Assembly: GCA_017883385.1 (NCBI GenBank)
Contig: JADGNQ010000024.1
Location: 1 to 55,687 of the forward strand
DNA length: 55,687 nt
Direction: 5' to 3'
DNA from: Candidatus Sulfotelmatobacter sp.
GTDB lineage: Bacteria > Acidobacteriota > Terriglobia > Terriglobales > Acidobacteriaceae
The notes beneath the pieces are model-generated. The model did not search any database and had not been told where the DNA came from. It saw nothing but the letters and a program-made list of their open reading frames with translations. Every line of letters starts with the position of its first letter. The stretch's first letter is position 1. Shown here piece after piece: positions 17,840-25,848 of the stretch. The translations under genes were made by a program, and so were the position numbers.

Positions 17840-18541
17840 ATGAATCTGAAAGGCATCAAACTCACGTGGCTGGGCCACTCTACCTTCCGGATTGAGACTC
17901 CGGGCGGTAAGACTGTATACATCGATCCCTGGATCATGGGGAATCCCATGTGTCCGGAGGCTGACAAGCAGGTAAAGAAGGCCGATGTCCTTCTCTGCAC
18001 GCACGGCCACGGCGACCACATCGGCGACGCGGTCGAAATCGTCAAGCACCACGATCCGGTGGTGGTAGGCATTTATGAGCTCTGTCTTTGGCTGGGGAGA
18101 AAGGGGGCAAAGAAGATTTCTCCCATGAATAAGGGTGGAACGCAAACGGTCGGCGATATCAAAGTGACCATGGTCCACGCCGATCACTCGTGTGGCATCC
18201 AGGATGGCGACGAGATCGTCTACGGCGGCGAGGCCTGCGGCTACGTTGTCGAGTTTGCGAATGGCGTGAAGATCTATCACGCCGGCGATACGAATGTGTT
18301 CGGCGACATGGCGATCATCCGCGACCTTTATGCGCCCGAGATCGCCATGCTGCCCATGGGCGATCTCTTCACCATGGGACCGCGCGAGGCTGCGTACGCG
18401 GTCAATCTGCTGAAGCCGAAAACCGTCATCCCCATGCACTTTGGAACCTTCCCGGTCCTGACCGGAACTCCGGGAGCGTTGCAGAAACTGGTTCCGGGTG
18501 TTGCCGTACTCGAGCTAACGCCGGGCGTCACCATCGGCTGA
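17840..18541 (+). CDS. UPF0173-type metal-dependent hydrolase (MBL fold)
   Basis: A 233-residue metallo-beta-lactamase-fold hydrolase of the UPF0173/UlaG-like type. It shows LTWLGHSTFRIE, the HxHxDH zinc motif in THGHGDHIGDA, a bridging-Asp region YHAGDTNVFGDM, and a late HFGTFPVL histidine. No signal peptide, so it is cytoplasmic. It precedes the O-methyltransferase gene by 33 bases and is probably co-transcribed with it. The substrate is unknown for most of the family. A second, longer MBL hydrolase is at 45269. Confidence 0.9.
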   Translation: MNLKGIKLTWLGHSTFRIETPGGKTVYIDPWIMGNPMCPEADKQVKKADVLLCTHGHGDHIGDAVEIVKHHDPVVVGIYELCLWLGRKGAKKISPMNKGGTQTVGDIKVTMVHADHSCGIQDGDEIVYGGEACGYVVEFANGVKIYHAGDTNVFGDMAIIRDLYAPEIAMLPMGDLFTMGPREAAYAVNLLKPKTVIPMHFGTFPVLTGTPGALQKLVPGVAVLELTPGVTIG

Positions 18542-18574
18542 ATCCAACACAATCCAATTCAGAAGGGAAGGCAC

Positions 18575-19252
18575 GTGACTCAGAGCAAGACGAAAGAAAC
18601 GCCAGCCAGTTGGCGGCACTATAACTTCACCACCGCAGGACCAGTCGACGACTACCTCTACTCCATGCTGCCGAAGCGCGACGAAGTGCTGGCGGAGATG
18701 GAAGACTATGCCACCGAGCACAAAATACCGATCGTGGGCCCGGCCGTGGCGTACGTGCTGCAGCAGCTGGCCATGATGATCAACGCCCGCGCGGTCTTCG
18801 AACTGGGCTCGGCGATCGGATATTCGACCATCTGGTGGGCTCGGGCGGTGGGCGAAAAGGGCCGCGTCATCTACACCGACGGCGACTCCAAAAACGCCGA
18901 GCGCGCCCGTAGCTATTTCGCTCGCGCCGGAGTTTCGAATCGTATCTCGCTGCACACGGGGGACGCGCTGGAGATTCTATCTGAGCAAAAGCAGGAGTTC
19001 GACATCATCTTCAACGATGTCGACAAGGAAGACTACCCCCGCGTTCTGCGGCTCGTCGCTCCGCGACTGCGCAAGGGCGGACTGTTTATTACGGACAACG
19101 TTCTGTGGAGCGGCCGCGTCGCCGAGAAGAGTCCGACCGACGCGCGGACCAAAGCCATCCTTGAATTCAATCGCAAACTCTACGACTCGAAGGAGTTCTA
19201 TACCACTCTACTGCCCATCCGGGACGGGTTGGCGGTGGCCCTGAAGAAGTAA
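18575..19252 (+). CDS. SAM-dependent O-methyltransferase (family 3)
   Basis: A 225-residue class I methyltransferase of the catechol/caffeoyl-CoA O-methyltransferase-like family. SAM motif I reads ELGSAIGYSTIWWA; the metal/acid region includes FNDVDKEDYPRVL, and the ITDNVLWSGRV motif follows. The start is GTG 18575, set by AGAAGGGAAG at 18561-18570. A divalent metal is probably needed. The substrate cannot be told from sequence. It lies downstream of the hydrolase gene and convergent with the lipoprotein gene. Confidence 0.9.
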   Translation: MTQSKTKETPASWRHYNFTTAGPVDDYLYSMLPKRDEVLAEMEDYATEHKIPIVGPAVAYVLQQLAMMINARAVFELGSAIGYSTIWWARAVGEKGRVIYTDGDSKNAERARSYFARAGVSNRISLHTGDALEILSEQKQEFDIIFNDVDKEDYPRVLRLVAPRLRKGGLFITDNVLWSGRVAEKSPTDARTKAILEFNRKLYDSKEFYTTLLPIRDGLAVALKK

Positions 19253-19261
19253 TCGGTGCGC

Positions 19262-21192
19262 TCAATTCGGAAGGAATCCGTAAACATCGATCTCCGTCCG
19301 CGTGCTCACATACACCTTGCCGTTCGCCACGGTGGGCGGGACGAACTTTACGGCGGCCCCCGCCTGGTCACGGTTGTTCGCTGCCTGAGAGCTATTCCAG
19401 TATTCCTGTCCAAGATTGGCAGCATTGTAGGCATGGAGTACGGCGGGGCCAGAGGTGCTGGGCGGACCATACTGGTTGCAGTCAATGGCCCAAACAATCC
19501 CGTTGGAGCCCGCTTGCGAAGAAATCGAGGGAGTCGCTCCAGGGAAGTTGAAAACATAGCTCGACTGTGAAGAAGGGGTGGTGTTGAACTGCCCGGAAGA
19601 GGAATCGAAAGTAAACGCTTCGAGTGCGCTCCCCGGCCCGGCGAAGTACAGGACGTTTTGCCAGAATGCCGGAGTGCCAAACAGTCCTGCCTTGCCAGAG
19701 AAGCTCTGGACAATCTGATTGTTGCTGCCGCTCTGAAAGCTGCCCATGTTGTCGCGGTTGATGAGATAGAGGACGCCTTCTTTTCCTCCAGCAACGAGGA
19801 GATGAGGAAAAGGACCGGACGACTGATCAGGGAGAAGCACAACTCCGCCGGAGCCAAGATCTGAGTCGTTCTGCGCGAGCGTGTCCTGATCATAAGGCGT
19901 GAACCAATCCACCAAACCGAGCCCTGTCGATGTATCCAGCTTCAAGACGCTGTCACCGAAATCGCCGTCTCCAACGTTGTCCATGTCGGCATCGAACAGG
20001 CCGTTGCCGGTAGACACGTAAAGATTGCCATCCGCGTCGGCGGCCGGCCCGCCGGCACTCATCCAGATGCCTCCCAGGCCGCCGTTGGGCGTGGTGTTGT
20101 AGACCGCCGACTGTTGCTGCAAGTTGGTGGCGTTATAGCCGAGAATCCATCCGTGGTAGGGAGATACATCTTCGTGCGATGCCCACGATACGTACACCGT
20201 TCCATTCGCCAGCGCTAAAGCCGGTCTCTGGGCCTGCATTTTCGGATCGAAATCAACCATGCCACCCGACGAACCGTCCCCGGTGCCAACTACCGACGCC
20301 GCGATGTTGGCCACCACGTCCGTTTCGGTGCCATCCTTGGAACTGAGCGCGTGCAGCCGCTGGTAGAACGCCGGGATGGAGGTGTTCTCGGATTTGCTCA
20401 CCACGTACAGCTTGGAACTCGATCTGTCGATGACCGGCGTTCCTGTAATTCCGACTTCAGGCTGAATGTCTCCGTTTCCCGATCCAACCGGGTAGCTGTT
20501 TCCAATCTTCCAAGGAACCGGCGATTCTCCGGCCGTGGCCCCGTGCTCTGCATCCAGCAGCGAGACCTTCCAGAGTTGGGCACAGGGACTAGCGTCTGCA
20601 TCGAAGGCATAAACGCTGGCATGCTGCGTGGCCACGTAAATCACGTTGTGCAAGACACCGTTGACGCTGACTCCGGGAACCCAGAGCGGCTGCGTGTAGA
20701 CTGCGCCGTCCACGGGACAGGAGAAAAGCTTGCCAAACATAGCTTGAGTGACTGTGGCGCCGTTGAGCAGATATTCCTGCGTGTTCGTGCCGTCTCGCGC
20801 GAGATTGTTGTGAAAGGTGAGTACTCCGGCCAGGTCGGTTACGGCGACCGTCGCGGTATCACTCACAGAGGAGTCGCCTGCGCTCGTCGCCGTGATCGTG
20901 TGCGTGCCCGGCAACGCGGACGCTACGTAAGTTCCAGAGTCGCTGATCACGCCAGCCGCAGATGTGCCGCCCGCGATTCCGTCGACGCTCCAGATTACGC
21001 CTTCGCCAATACTCCGCCGCTGAGTGTCGCCGTATAGGTCTGACTCTGAACCCCGGCTGCCAACTCCGCCAGCTTGGGGCTTATGGTCATCGCGGCGGCC
21101 CCTTTGTCACTTGCAGTGCCACCGCTACCGCAGCCAGCGAGTGAAGCCAACGCCAGAATACACAGCCACAGCACACCTGCTTTGCGTGTCAT
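19262..21192 (-). pseudogene. Ig-like/beta-propeller lipoprotein, interrupted by a frameshift
   Basis: Two consecutive open frames belong to one gene. The 5' part (21192 to 20995) encodes a lipoprotein signal with lipobox LAGC and the start of an Ig-like domain (YTATLSGG). The 3' part, open from before 20950 to 19262, continues the same Ig-like domain in another frame: upstream of its nominal start it reads VIWSVDGIAGGTSAAGVISD, a typical bacterial Ig continuation. It then runs into a PQQ/quinoprotein-type beta-propeller of about 500 residues. The frame change lies near 20995-21010 and equals one base. It could be a real inactivating indel or a sequencing error. If intact, the product would be an outer-membrane or surface lipoprotein of unknown function. 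Confidence 0.75.
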
Positions 21193-21311
21193 GTGTTTTG
21201 ACTCCTAAGACGACGAATCTTTGGACAACAACTCCAACCGACAGCGACGGCTTGGGGGTCAGTCTGGTTCAACTCTTCCAGAACTGTTGCGCTGCAAAAA
21301 TCAGCCCCACA

Positions 21312-21893
21312 CTACTTTGGCGGCGGCTGAATCAACTCTGCATCGATGGTTATTGTGATCTCATCTCCCACGACGCCCGAAGCGCCATTCACGCCGAAAT
21401 CCTTGCGGTTGATCTTGGTTGCGGCGGATGCGCCAATGCGCTGGTTGCCCCACGGATCTTTCATGGGCGCAGATGGTCCATCGACATCGAGCACAACTTC
21501 CTTGGTCACACCGTGAATGGTCAGGTCGCCGGTGATCTGCAGCTTTCCGGCGCCCGCCCCTTTCACCTGCTTCGAATGAAAAGTGATGGTTGGGTACTTC
21601 TGCACTTCGAGGAAATTCGGACTGCGCAAGTCGTTGTCGCGCATCTCTACCCGCGTATCGACCGACGTCGCTTCGATTGTGGCGTCGAGAGAAGTTTTTG
21701 CTGGGTCGGTGGGATCAAACTTTGCCGAACCGCTGACCTTCGTGAATGCGCCCCGTACGGTAGACACGCCAAGGTGCCGCACGGAAAACTGCGCCGCTGA
21801 GTGCATGGGATCGATCTGCCAGGTTCCTGTTTGTGCCGCGGCGGTCGCCGCCATTGCCAGAGCGGTAATGAGGGTGAAAACGATACGAGACAT
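21312..21893 (-). CDS. YceI-family periplasmic protein
   Basis: A 193-residue lipocalin-like YceI protein. A signal peptide (cleavage near AAAQ-TG) precedes the typical WQIDPMHSAAQFSVRHLGVSTVRG, then FLEVQKYPTITFHS and LTIHGVTKEVVLDV. YceI folds bind long isoprenoid-like ligands in a barrel; roles are described in stress and acid/osmotic conditions. It lies 44 bases downstream of the fluoride-operon deacetylase on the same strand and may be its last gene. A GAGGAGAAG ribosome site precedes the ATG. Confidence 0.92.
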   Translation of the reverse strand: MSRIVFTLITALAMAATAAAQTGTWQIDPMHSAAQFSVRHLGVSTVRGAFTKVSGSAKFDPTDPAKTSLDATIEATSVDTRVEMRDNDLRSPNFLEVQKYPTITFHSKQVKGAGAGKLQITGDLTIHGVTKEVVLDVDGPSAPMKDPWGNQRIGASAATKINRKDFGVNGASGVVGDEITITIDAELIQPPPK

Positions 21894-21937
21894 ATGGGGG
21901 ACTTCTCCTCTGATGAGACTGATTGGGTCCAGTTATG

Positions 21938-22723
21938 CTAAATGGACTTGACGGGAATGGCCAACAAATCTTCAACCAGCCCGACTTCTTTCTGGATGAA
22001 GGGTTCCGCGTAGGTTACCCCCCCGAGCATGCCGTAAAAGCGCGCCATGGCCTCTACGCGGGCATGAATCTCGTCGTGGGCAGGGAACAGGTCTTTGCCC
22101 GCTTCCTGATCGCTGAATTGCGACTTGTAAGCAAGGATGGACGCGAACTTGGTTTCGAACTGCTCGCCGATGTCGACGACAAACGAAGGCCGTATGTCGT
22201 AGTAAAGCGTAGCGTAGATGATCTTGAATGGCCGATGAGGAGGAAGAAACTCGCTCGCGTCAGCGCGAGTCGCGCCTTGGCTGACAGTTGACAACTGAGA
22301 GCGGAGAGCTAGCTTTCCCAATCCCGCCAGAAAGCAAGCTTCGTATCCCAGCACCGAAGCCGTGTAATGATCCGGATGCCGACCTTTCCAGTAGGGCAGA
22401 ATGACCACGTGCGGCCGCGTCTCGCGAATCACATTGGCGACCTTCAACCGGTTCTCGTAAGTGTTCTCCACGCGCCCATCGGGAATGTCGAGCGCGTGTC
22501 GCCAGTTCGTGCCGAGAATCCTGGCCGCGTCGGCCGCTTCGCGCGCGCGATCTTCCGCCGTACCGCGTGTGCCCATCTCGCCCTGCGTCAAGTCGAGAAT
22601 GCCGGTACGCTGCCCGCGCTGGGAAGCTTTCAGCAGCGTTCCGCCGCAGGTCTGCTCAACGTCGTCGCGGTGCGCGGCGATGGCCAGAATGTCCAGAGAT
22701 TGACTGGAGGGAAGGGAAGACAT
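21938..22723 (-). CDS. bshB1: PIG-L family deacetylase, BshB1-like
   Basis: A 261-residue zinc deacetylase of the LmbE/PIG-L family. It shows the metal motif AAHRDDVEQTCGGTL (His18, Asp20, Asp21; Arg replaces the usual Pro), the DLTQGEMGTRGTAEDR block, and YWKGRHPDHYTAS. These blocks match BshB1, which deacetylates GlcNAc-malate in bacillithiol synthesis; no bshA or bshC is in the window. ATG 22723 is chosen because it leaves 1 base after the DUF190 stop; an in-frame start at 22762 would add 13 poor residues. Third gene behind the fluoride riboswitch. Confidence 0.85.
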   Translation of the reverse strand: MSSLPSSQSLDILAIAAHRDDVEQTCGGTLLKASQRGQRTGILDLTQGEMGTRGTAEDRAREAADAARILGTNWRHALDIPDGRVENTYENRLKVANVIRETRPHVVILPYWKGRHPDHYTASVLGYEACFLAGLGKLALRSQLSTVSQGATRADASEFLPPHRPFKIIYATLYYDIRPSFVVDIGEQFETKFASILAYKSQFSDQEAGKDLFPAHDEIHARVEAMARFYGMLGGVTYAEPFIQKEVGLVEDLLAIPVKSI

Positions 22724-22724
22724 G

Positions 22725-23054
22725 TCAGTCGAGAGTGCCTTGCTCCAGCACCACGTGCTCACGCACGATCAGCCGGTGGGCCGCCATTTCCTTCAGCGTG
22801 GGAAGCACGCGGCTCACGTGCTCGTCGGTATCGACGAAGATGATGATCACCGGCAGCTTTCCGCCGACTTCGATCAGGTGCGCGTTCTCCACGCGATGCC
22901 GCCCGAGGAATCCGGCGACGGCATGGATTGCAATGGCCGCATACGCGTTCTCCTTGCGCAGATAGTTAAGAATCTCCATGTGCAGCGGCCGGTGATGCCA
23001 CTGGTCGGCTTCGTTCAGGTAGATGGTGACCTGCACTGCCATCGCGTCCGCCAT
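22725..23054 (-). CDS. DUF190 protein
   Basis: A 109-residue cytoplasmic protein of the DUF190 family, recognised by VTIYLNEADQWHHRPLHMEI, AIHAVAGFLG and PVIIIFVDTDEHVSRVLP. The fold resembles PII/GlnK-like proteins, and genes of this family often neighbour crcB, as here. The start ATG 23054 leaves 1 base after the crcB stop; a further in-frame start at 23111 lies inside crcB and is unlikely. A regulatory or ligand-sensing partner for the fluoride channel is the natural hypothesis but is unproven. Confidence 0.88.
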   Translation of the reverse strand: MADAMAVQVTIYLNEADQWHHRPLHMEILNYLRKENAYAAIAIHAVAGFLGRHRVENAHLIEVGGKLPVIIIFVDTDEHVSRVLPTLKEMAAHRLIVREHVVLEQGTLD

Positions 23055-23055
23055 T

Positions 23056-23430
23056 CTACAGCACCCGAGCCACTGCCATGCCGGCGAGCGAGCTGCCGAG
23101 GCAGAGAACATTGTTGCTGAGAATGTTGGCCACCATCAAGGCCCACTGGCCCCGCTCAAAGTACGACATGGTCTCAAATGCGTAGGTGGAGAAAGTCGTG
23201 AACGACGCGCAGAAACCCACCACCACAATCAGCCGCCACCGCGGGTCCACCAGCACACGCTCGGTGGTCCAGATAATGAAGAACCCCACGATGAAGCTGC
23301 CCATGACGTTGATGGCCAGGGTGCCATAAGGAAAGACGGTGCCAAACAGCCTGGCCCCAAGACGTCCCAGCGCATAGCGCAGGTTGGCTCCGGCAATTGC
23401 GGCTAGGGATACAGCGAGGAAATCTTTCAC
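23056..23430 (-). CDS. crcB: Fluoride channel/exporter CrcB (Fluc)
   Basis: A 124-residue four-helix membrane protein of the Fluc/CrcB family; dual-topology dimers export fluoride. Visible hallmarks are the N-terminal GANLRYALGR, the conserved Asn in GTLAINVMGSFIVGF, and the phenylalanine/threonine motif GFCASFTTFSTYAFE. The start is GTG 23430 with the ribosome site GTAGGAG 6 bases upstream; that site is part of the switch hairpin of the fluoride riboswitch. It is first in a tight run with DUF190 and the BshB1-like deacetylase. Confidence 0.95.
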   Translation of the reverse strand: MKDFLAVSLAAIAGANLRYALGRLGARLFGTVFPYGTLAINVMGSFIVGFFIIWTTERVLVDPRWRLIVVVGFCASFTTFSTYAFETMSYFERGQWALMVANILSNNVLCLGSSLAGMAVARVL

Positions 23431-23435
23431 GCGAG

Positions 23436-23507
23436 TCTCCTACAAAACAATTTCGATTCTGTAGGAGTTATCAGCCAGTTTAGGCGGTTATGGCGAACTC
23501 CATCGCC
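23436..23507 (-). promoter_or_regulatory. Fluoride riboswitch (crcB motif), translational type
   Basis: On the minus strand the leader reads GGCGAT-GGAGTT-CGCC, then ATAACC-GCC-TAAACT-GGC-TGAT, then AACTCC-TAC. This gives every aptamer helix: P1 (GGAGTT/AACTCC), the pseudoknot (GGCG/CGCC) and the short P2 (GCC/GGC). The aptamer is 23461-23507. The 3' strand CTCCTAC (23461-23467) is also perfectly complementary to GTAGGAG at 23436-23442, which is the crcB ribosome site. Without fluoride the ribosome site would be paired; with fluoride P1 forms and the site is freed. There is no T-run, so control should be of translation. Confidence 0.92.
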
Positions 23508-23621
23508 GTTAACTATTTTTCTATCACGGAATACGGAAAACAGCTATCAGCAGTTGGTCATGAGCCATTAGTAATCGGTCCCCACGCGGCAAGGACCAAA
23601 TGCTAACTGTCTGGTCCTGAT

Positions 23622-24503
23622 TCACTTCTTTCTCTCCACCAGAAACCGCGCCAGCTCCCTCAGTGTCTCCGCCCGTTCGCCGAAGCTCTCCAGTTCGGAG
23701 AACGCTTCGTTCACCAGCGCACCTGCCTTGCGCACCGATGCGTCAATCCCAAACAGCGCTGGATAGGTTGCCTTCTCTGAGGCTGTATCTTTGCCGGCAG
23801 TCTTGCCCAGTTGCTCGGACGTCTGCGTCACGTCGAGCACATCATCCACAATCTGAAACGCAAGACCGATCGCCAGCCCGAACGCCCGCAGCTTCGCAAC
23901 CTGGCTGTCTTTCGTTCCAGCGTACAACCCACCGCTCACCAGGCTCGCCGTGATCAGCGCGGCGGTCTTCGAACGGTGAATGTACTCCAGCATCTCCGCC
24001 GTGGGCCGAGTGTGTTCAGCCTCGAGATCCACCACCTGCCCGCCGATCATGCCGTCGACGGTACCGGTGCCGCGGGCAATCTCCTCGACAATGCGCACTC
24101 GCGCCTCCGCCGGACACTTCAACCGCGCCAGAACTTCGTAAGCCTGCGTCTGCAGGGCGTCACCGGCTAGGATCGCAATGGCCTCGCCAAATGCCTTGTG
24201 ACAAGTCGGCCGCCCACGGCGCAGGTCGTCGTTGTCGAGCGCGGGCAGGTCGTCGTGGATCAGCGAGTAGGTGTGCAGCATCTCCAGCGCCGCGCCGAGT
24301 TCTTCGATGCCCGCCGGCAACGATCCCGCCACCATGCGTCCTGCCTCCATGCAAAGGACGGGCCGCAGGCGCTTGCCGCCGGCAAATACGCTGTGGCGCA
24401 TGGCCTTGTGTATCGAGGCCGGATGCTGCGTCTCCAGCGGAATGAGCCGGTCGAGCGCGGCGTCGGTCAGCTGCCGTCCCTGTTCGAGAGTCTCCTTGAG
24501 CAT
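23622..24503 (-). CDS. ispA: Polyprenyl (farnesyl/geranylgeranyl) diphosphate synthase
   Basis: A 293-residue trans-prenyl chain elongation enzyme that condenses isopentenyl diphosphate with allylic diphosphates. The first Asp-rich motif DDLPALDNDDLRRGRP and the second DDVLDVTQT are both complete, and GGKRLRPVLC is present. The size and motifs suit FPP/GGPP (short-chain) synthases. ATG 24503 is preferred over an upstream in-frame start at 24542, which adds Pro/Cys residues not seen in the family. In many bacteria it sits beside xseB; here a degenerate receiver and a small membrane protein lie between. Confidence 0.92.
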   Translation of the reverse strand: MLKETLEQGRQLTDAALDRLIPLETQHPASIHKAMRHSVFAGGKRLRPVLCMEAGRMVAGSLPAGIEELGAALEMLHTYSLIHDDLPALDNDDLRRGRPTCHKAFGEAIAILAGDALQTQAYEVLARLKCPAEARVRIVEEIARGTGTVDGMIGGQVVDLEAEHTRPTAEMLEYIHRSKTAALITASLVSGGLYAGTKDSQVAKLRAFGLAIGLAFQIVDDVLDVTQTSEQLGKTAGKDTASEKATYPALFGIDASVRKAGALVNEAFSELESFGERAETLRELARFLVERKK

Positions 24504-24691
24504 GAAGCAGTGAGTATAACAAGGCGGCGGCAGTGCCCTCATCCGCGGAATTATCGGGAATGAGTGAAGGCGTCACCGGATTGCCGTTGCGGGGGCCCTG
24601 TCCCGCCGACGTCGACCAGTCCCTATGCAGCTGTTCCTTTCGGCGTTACTATATGCCGACCGACCGACTTCCCCCAGAAGCGGAGTGGGTC

Positions 24692-24850
24692 ATGCTTCAG
24701 CGCAGCGGCCCGAGGCCGATTTTTGTGTGCGCGGGATGCGTGTCTGTATTGGCAATCGCACTGCTTGCCTACGCGGGCGTATTTGACGGAATCATTCAGG
24801 CCATCGCTCCCGCGGTGTACGATTTCCTGCGCGCCCTGAATCACGAATAA
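24692..24850 (+). CDS. Small single-pass membrane protein
   Basis: Encodes 52 residues from an ATG preceded by GCGGAG with 6-base spacing. An in-frame ATG at 24653 would add 13 residues but lacks a ribosome site. One hydrophobic helix (IFVCAGCVSVLAIALLAYAG) is followed by an amphipathic-looking tail ending FLRALNHE. No family recognised. A strong terminator hairpin follows 14 bases after the stop, which supports a real transcription unit. It is divergent from the polyprenyl synthase gene. Confidence 0.5.
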   Translation: MLQRSGPRPIFVCAGCVSVLAIALLAYAGVFDGIIQAIAPAVYDFLRALNHE

Positions 24851-24864
24851 AGATCCGCGAATGA

Positions 24865-24890
24865 AAAAGGACGCCCAAGGGCGTCCTTTT
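24865..24890. terminator. Bidirectional rho-independent terminator
   Basis: AAAAGGACGCCC and GGGCGTCCTTTT form a perfect 12-bp inverted repeat with a 2-base spacer, with A-run and T-run at the two sides. It lies between a plus-strand small gene and the minus-strand receiver gene, whose stop is 15 bases away, so it can serve both strands. Confidence 0.88.
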
Positions 24891-24905
24891 AGCAGAAGGA
24901 TCTGT

Positions 24906-25271
24906 CTACGCGGCAGCGCTCCGCGAAAGCGCCGTGCTTCGCAGAACCGAAGTCAGCACCTTCGCCACATCATCCGCGGGACACACATCGCTGGCGCCGG
25001 CGGAGAGCGCGGCCATCCACATTTCTTCGTCAGGAATGCGGTGCGTGCAAACGATGGGCAGCGCGGGAAAGTCGCGGTGCAGACTCTCGACATCGGTCAA
25101 CCGCCAGTACTCGATGTTGAGCACCACCGCTTCCGGATGATTCCGGGCCACGTTTTCCCGCAATTCCTCGCGGGTCCGCGTTACATGCACTGAGAAGTGC
25201 GGGCGGAGCCCACCGGCCAGAGACCGCGCCACTCTGGGATCTTTTTCTAGAACCACCACATTTTGAGGCAT
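24906..25271 (-). CDS. Degenerate (phosphorylation-defective) receiver-domain protein
   Basis: A 121-residue stand-alone domain with response-regulator receiver order: VVVLEKDPRVARSL (acid pair region), a central strand AVVLNIEYW, ALPIVCTH, and ASDVCPADDVAKVL. The phospho-acceptor Asp is replaced by Asn52 (VLNIEY), and the conserved Lys of the KP motif reads Cys-Pro (DVCPAD). It should therefore not be phosphorylated normally. Such pseudo-receivers act by binding partners or small molecules. ATG 25271 is chosen over an upstream start at 25289 because it opens directly at the first strand. The partner is unknown. Confidence 0.75.
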   Translation of the reverse strand: MPQNVVVLEKDPRVARSLAGGLRPHFSVHVTRTREELRENVARNHPEAVVLNIEYWRLTDVESLHRDFPALPIVCTHRIPDEEMWMAALSAGASDVCPADDVAKVLTSVLRSTALSRSAAA

Positions 25272-25398
25272 ACTTCCCCCGATCTTCAACCTTCGTCAAC
25301 GGCGGACGTCAACTTCGGACTAGGGCTGCAGGGTGGCTGGGAAAACCACAACTCCACAGACATCTAAAGCTCTCAAGTCGCGGTCGGAAACACGACAC

Positions 25399-25671
25399 TT
25401 ACCGGTGGGCAGGCGCCTTTTCCGTGAGCGGCTCGAATGGTTCAGCTTGAAGCTTCCCGTTCTTTTTCAGCAGGATCTCCACTTTTCCTTCCGCCTGTTC
25501 CAGTTCCTTGCGGCAGGATGAAGACAGCTGCATGCCTTCTTCAAAGAGTGTCAGAGATTTCTCCAAAGGGACTTCTCCCTTTTCCAGCTCCTGAACAATT
25601 TTCTCCAGTCGCTGGAGGCACTCTTCAAACTTGGCCAACGGGGTTTCGCTCCGTTCCTTATTGTAATGCAA
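25399..25671 (-). CDS. xseB: Exodeoxyribonuclease VII small subunit
   Basis: Small subunit of exonuclease VII, which degrades single-stranded DNA with XseA. The 90-residue protein has the family pattern FEECLQRLEKIVQELEKGEVPLEKSL followed by LFEEGMQLSSSCRKELEQAE. No ATG is available: TTG 25671 or TTG 25638 starts the frame. The latter would give 79 residues, close to the usual length. xseA is not in the window. Confidence 0.9.
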   Translation of the reverse strand: MHYNKERSETPLAKFEECLQRLEKIVQELEKGEVPLEKSLTLFEEGMQLSSSCRKELEQAEGKVEILLKKNGKLQAEPFEPLTEKAPAHR

Positions 25672-25848
25672 CTATTCCGAAGAAGTGTCCAGTCTTTTTA
25701 ATAGGAAGGATCGATAAAAATGGACCATGCTGTTCCAGTGCGGGAAAGTTGTCTTGAATCGAACCCTCGGGGCATCGTAGAGTTGCGAAACTTGGACTTT
25801 GCCAAACCGCCGCGGAAGGTTGACTCACCTTGAGAAAGAGGCTTGCCC

